Assembly (NCBI RefSeq): GCF_037975245.1
Contig: NC_092563.1
Coordinates: 7,251,501-7,315,500 of the forward strand
Source of the DNA: Apostichopus japonicus
Lineage: Eukaryota > Echinodermata > Holothuroidea > Aspidochirotida > Stichopodidae
Direction: 5' to 3'
Length of the DNA: 64,000 nucleotides
Shown here: one piece after another, positions 61,837 to 64,000 of the stretch
Numbering within the stretch: the stretch's first letter is position 1
Layout: every line of letters begins with the position of its first letter
Notes under the pieces: generated by a model
Seen by the model: only the letters and a program-made list of their open reading frames with translations
Told to the model about the DNA's origin: nothing
The model's database searches: none
Translations under genes and position numbers: made by a program

Positions 61837-64000
61837 TATTCATGCATATATTATAAAGCAAAGTGTGGGGGGGGGGAGGGGTTGTTATTGGTTTTGAGGG
61901 AATTAATCTATTATGTTATATTTTTCCTGTTCATAGGTTAATGATACATTGTTGGATCTATTGTCTTACACTATTTTCTATAATTGAAATCACATCATCG
62001 TACATATTTGTATAGACCTAACATCGGTCTGCCAAACAAATCACATCTCGATAAGCAGTGATTGATTTCATAGATACGGAAAACTAATAAGATAAGTTTA
62101 TTGAAAATATCAACAATGAGTGGCATTATCATGACAAATAGGTTTCTTTTCCTTTGTCACATGCATTATATCCAATTATGAAAGATCCCTGAAACCCGAG
62201 AGGCGGGGGGGGGAGGCTGCCTGCTATCCCTCCCTCTGTCCATCTCAAACTGTTGTCAAGCTTAGACAAGTCGGAGAATTTCTGACTAAAATATTGCATC
62301 TCATGATGTCTTGTTTTATAGTTAACGGAAAAACTAAACAAACTAATTCATACTAATATTGATCATATTTCTATATATGTCAAAGTTTTTCCATAAAAAT
62401 CTCACGGTTCTCCACTATTTTACCTAACTTTTTCTTACTTATTACAGCTATAGATCAAAGGAATTGTGAAGAGCTTTACAGTAATTGCCTGAATTATGAT
62501 ATTCCTTTTATACAATATTTCCATACAAGTCCTATCACATGCAACCATACAAAACAGACTTTTTCAAAACTTATACAAATATTTCATGATGTTTTTGTAA
62601 TGGAACTTCAAACAGTCCAGCTTAAGGTGATATATTTTGCTCTGGGATTTATGCAGAGAGTAAATCACCCTGAGTTCAAAGCCCATCCCCTGCCCCCCCC
62701 CAAATATAAAAGCTAAGTTAATCAACAATATATTATCAAACTGGGAACAATATGTGAAGAATGTGTTTTCATACGTATACTCACTGTATTGTCAATGCAA
62801 TCAAAGCTACACCTTTGTCTCCTATTCAATATTAAGTGGTATATCTTCTACCCATTACCGATCTCTTTAACATCCCCCCCCCCCTCCATAAAGTCTGTGA
62901 CATGGCCCTGAACCTCTTTGGGGTAAATTAATGTTGAATTTTCAATTTAGATTGTATTTTGTTCAAGTCCCCATTGGCATGTATCTATCTCTCTCTTGAG
63001 AGTTTAGAGATTCAACACTGATCAAAGTCAGAGTTAAACAAAGTTGAAGCTGGAGATCAAAGTTCTAATTTCATCCTCTCTGAGAAAGTCTTTGAAGTAT
63101 GTTAGTTCTGTCAATTTTACCACCTGCCTGATGGTAAAGAACCTTCAAAGTACTGTTTTTTTTTTTTTTGTTCCTTAGGGTCATTGCAGGCATGGTTCAC
63201 AGTAATTTGACCAATACTATATACTAAACATATATGTACAGTATATTCAGGGCTCCCAATGGGCACAGTGCGGTGCATTGTCAAAGATTCCATTGGATAT
63301 AGATTTCAGTTTGCTCCGTGCATTGAACAAACTCATGTAACTATGTATTGCATTGTTTTGCAAAGATCATACAAAGGACTTTGTCACCTGTTCTCACTGT
63401 CGAAATGATATAAGTTATATCACTAATATGGTCTTTCTAATACTAAATTAATATTCCTAGATGGTTATCCTTCTTCGAGTTTGTTCTCTAGCAGATATGA
63501 TGACCTGTAATGGTCTTTAGCATTTTATAGAAAAGAAGGATGAACGGATGGGTAGGGAAATGGTCTTTCAGCAATTTATCCAGAAGAGACCAGGAAGTCT
63601 TTCCAATTTATCTGTCTGTCTGTCTGTCTGTCAAATTCCAAACACAAATATATTTAACATGTGAACATTAGAAATATGTGATATGTGCAAATGCTGGGCA
63701 CTTCCATTTCTTTGTTTCAGAATCATTGTATAATACCCATGCAGCGCCTGTACAATATCACAATGGCCATGTTAAAGTGGAAACATTTTCAGAAAAGAAA
63801 TATTTACAAAACTGAAAACATGGTAGTTTAGTTATAAGTCATTATTTTTTTTCTCCTTGCCCCGTCCCCCTCCCCCTCCCCCTCCCCTCCCTCAAAGAAA
63901 AAAAGATAGATCTTGCCGCAGCTTTTGCTTTGTTTTTGTAATTATTTGTCTAAATCAAATGTGAAAGAAATCAATCGCTCACTATGAAGTCTTCCGAGTC
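61837..64000. other. Non-coding, to window end
   Basis: Poly-G at 61867-61875, poly-C at 62692-62701 and 62873-62884, a T run at 63159-63169 and CTCCCC repeats at 63866-63892. At 63247 a CAGGGCTC motif resembles a hAT-type left end without a partner in the window. No exon called. Confidence 0.35.
63610..63632. repeat. CTGT microsatellite
   Basis: Five to six uninterrupted TCTG units. Confidence 0.9.

Overview
The window looks like nuclear DNA from an animal with introns and many repeats. It is AT-rich and has no long open reading frame, operon, ribosome-binding site or prokaryotic gene. Protein-like sequence appears only as short islands of 29-280 nt between pyrimidine-tract/AG acceptors and GT donors. 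Non-autonomous DNA transposons, tRNA-derived SINEs, minisatellites and poly-G/poly-C tracts fill much of the rest. The repeat style (hAT-type MITEs starting CAGTGGCG, SINE tails carrying the AAAGCGCT...GCGCTATAT motif) fits a marine invertebrate deuterostome, perhaps an echinoderm such as a sea cucumber. That taxonomic guess is inference; no gene was recognised well enough to settle it.

Layout. 1-2.5 kb: end of one DNA transposon and a 0.93 kb element with terminal inverted repeats (TIRs). 2.5-4.8 kb: three short + strand exon candidates that splice in one continuous frame. 5.9-6.4 kb: duplicated repeat. 8.3-8.7 kb and 22.0-22.4 kb: two copies of a TTAA-flanked MITE, with a third end at 12.07 kb. 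10.5 kb: a fourth + strand exon candidate. 11.2, 13.0-13.9 and 15.9-16.4 kb: three minisatellites. 15.3-15.6 kb: a minus-strand ankyrin-like exon or pseudo-exon with an apparent 1-base frameshift. 16.9-21.3 kb: a transposon cluster with 8-bp target-site duplications, including one MITE nested inside a larger hAT-like element. 25.3 kb: about 59 uninterrupted GGGA units. 28.3-28.6 kb: a foldback MITE. 29.4-33.0 kb: further + strand exon candidates in compatible phase. 33.8-34.1 kb and 49.3-49.6 kb: tRNA-derived SINEs. 39-59 kb: scattered exon candidates (39.3, 42.6, 57.6 and 59.0 kb are the best). 56.2-56.8 kb: a 27-bp minisatellite that is open in frame on both strands.

Overall reading: the window probably lies mostly within the introns of one or more large + strand genes. 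Phase continuity supports linking 2530-2588, 2992-3020 and 4735-4776. The link from 10510-10561 to 29425-29486 and onward is weaker, and at least one exon is missing between 4776 and 10510. I could not name the protein. No certain promoter, terminator, functional tRNA, rRNA, CRISPR array or autonomous transposase gene was found.
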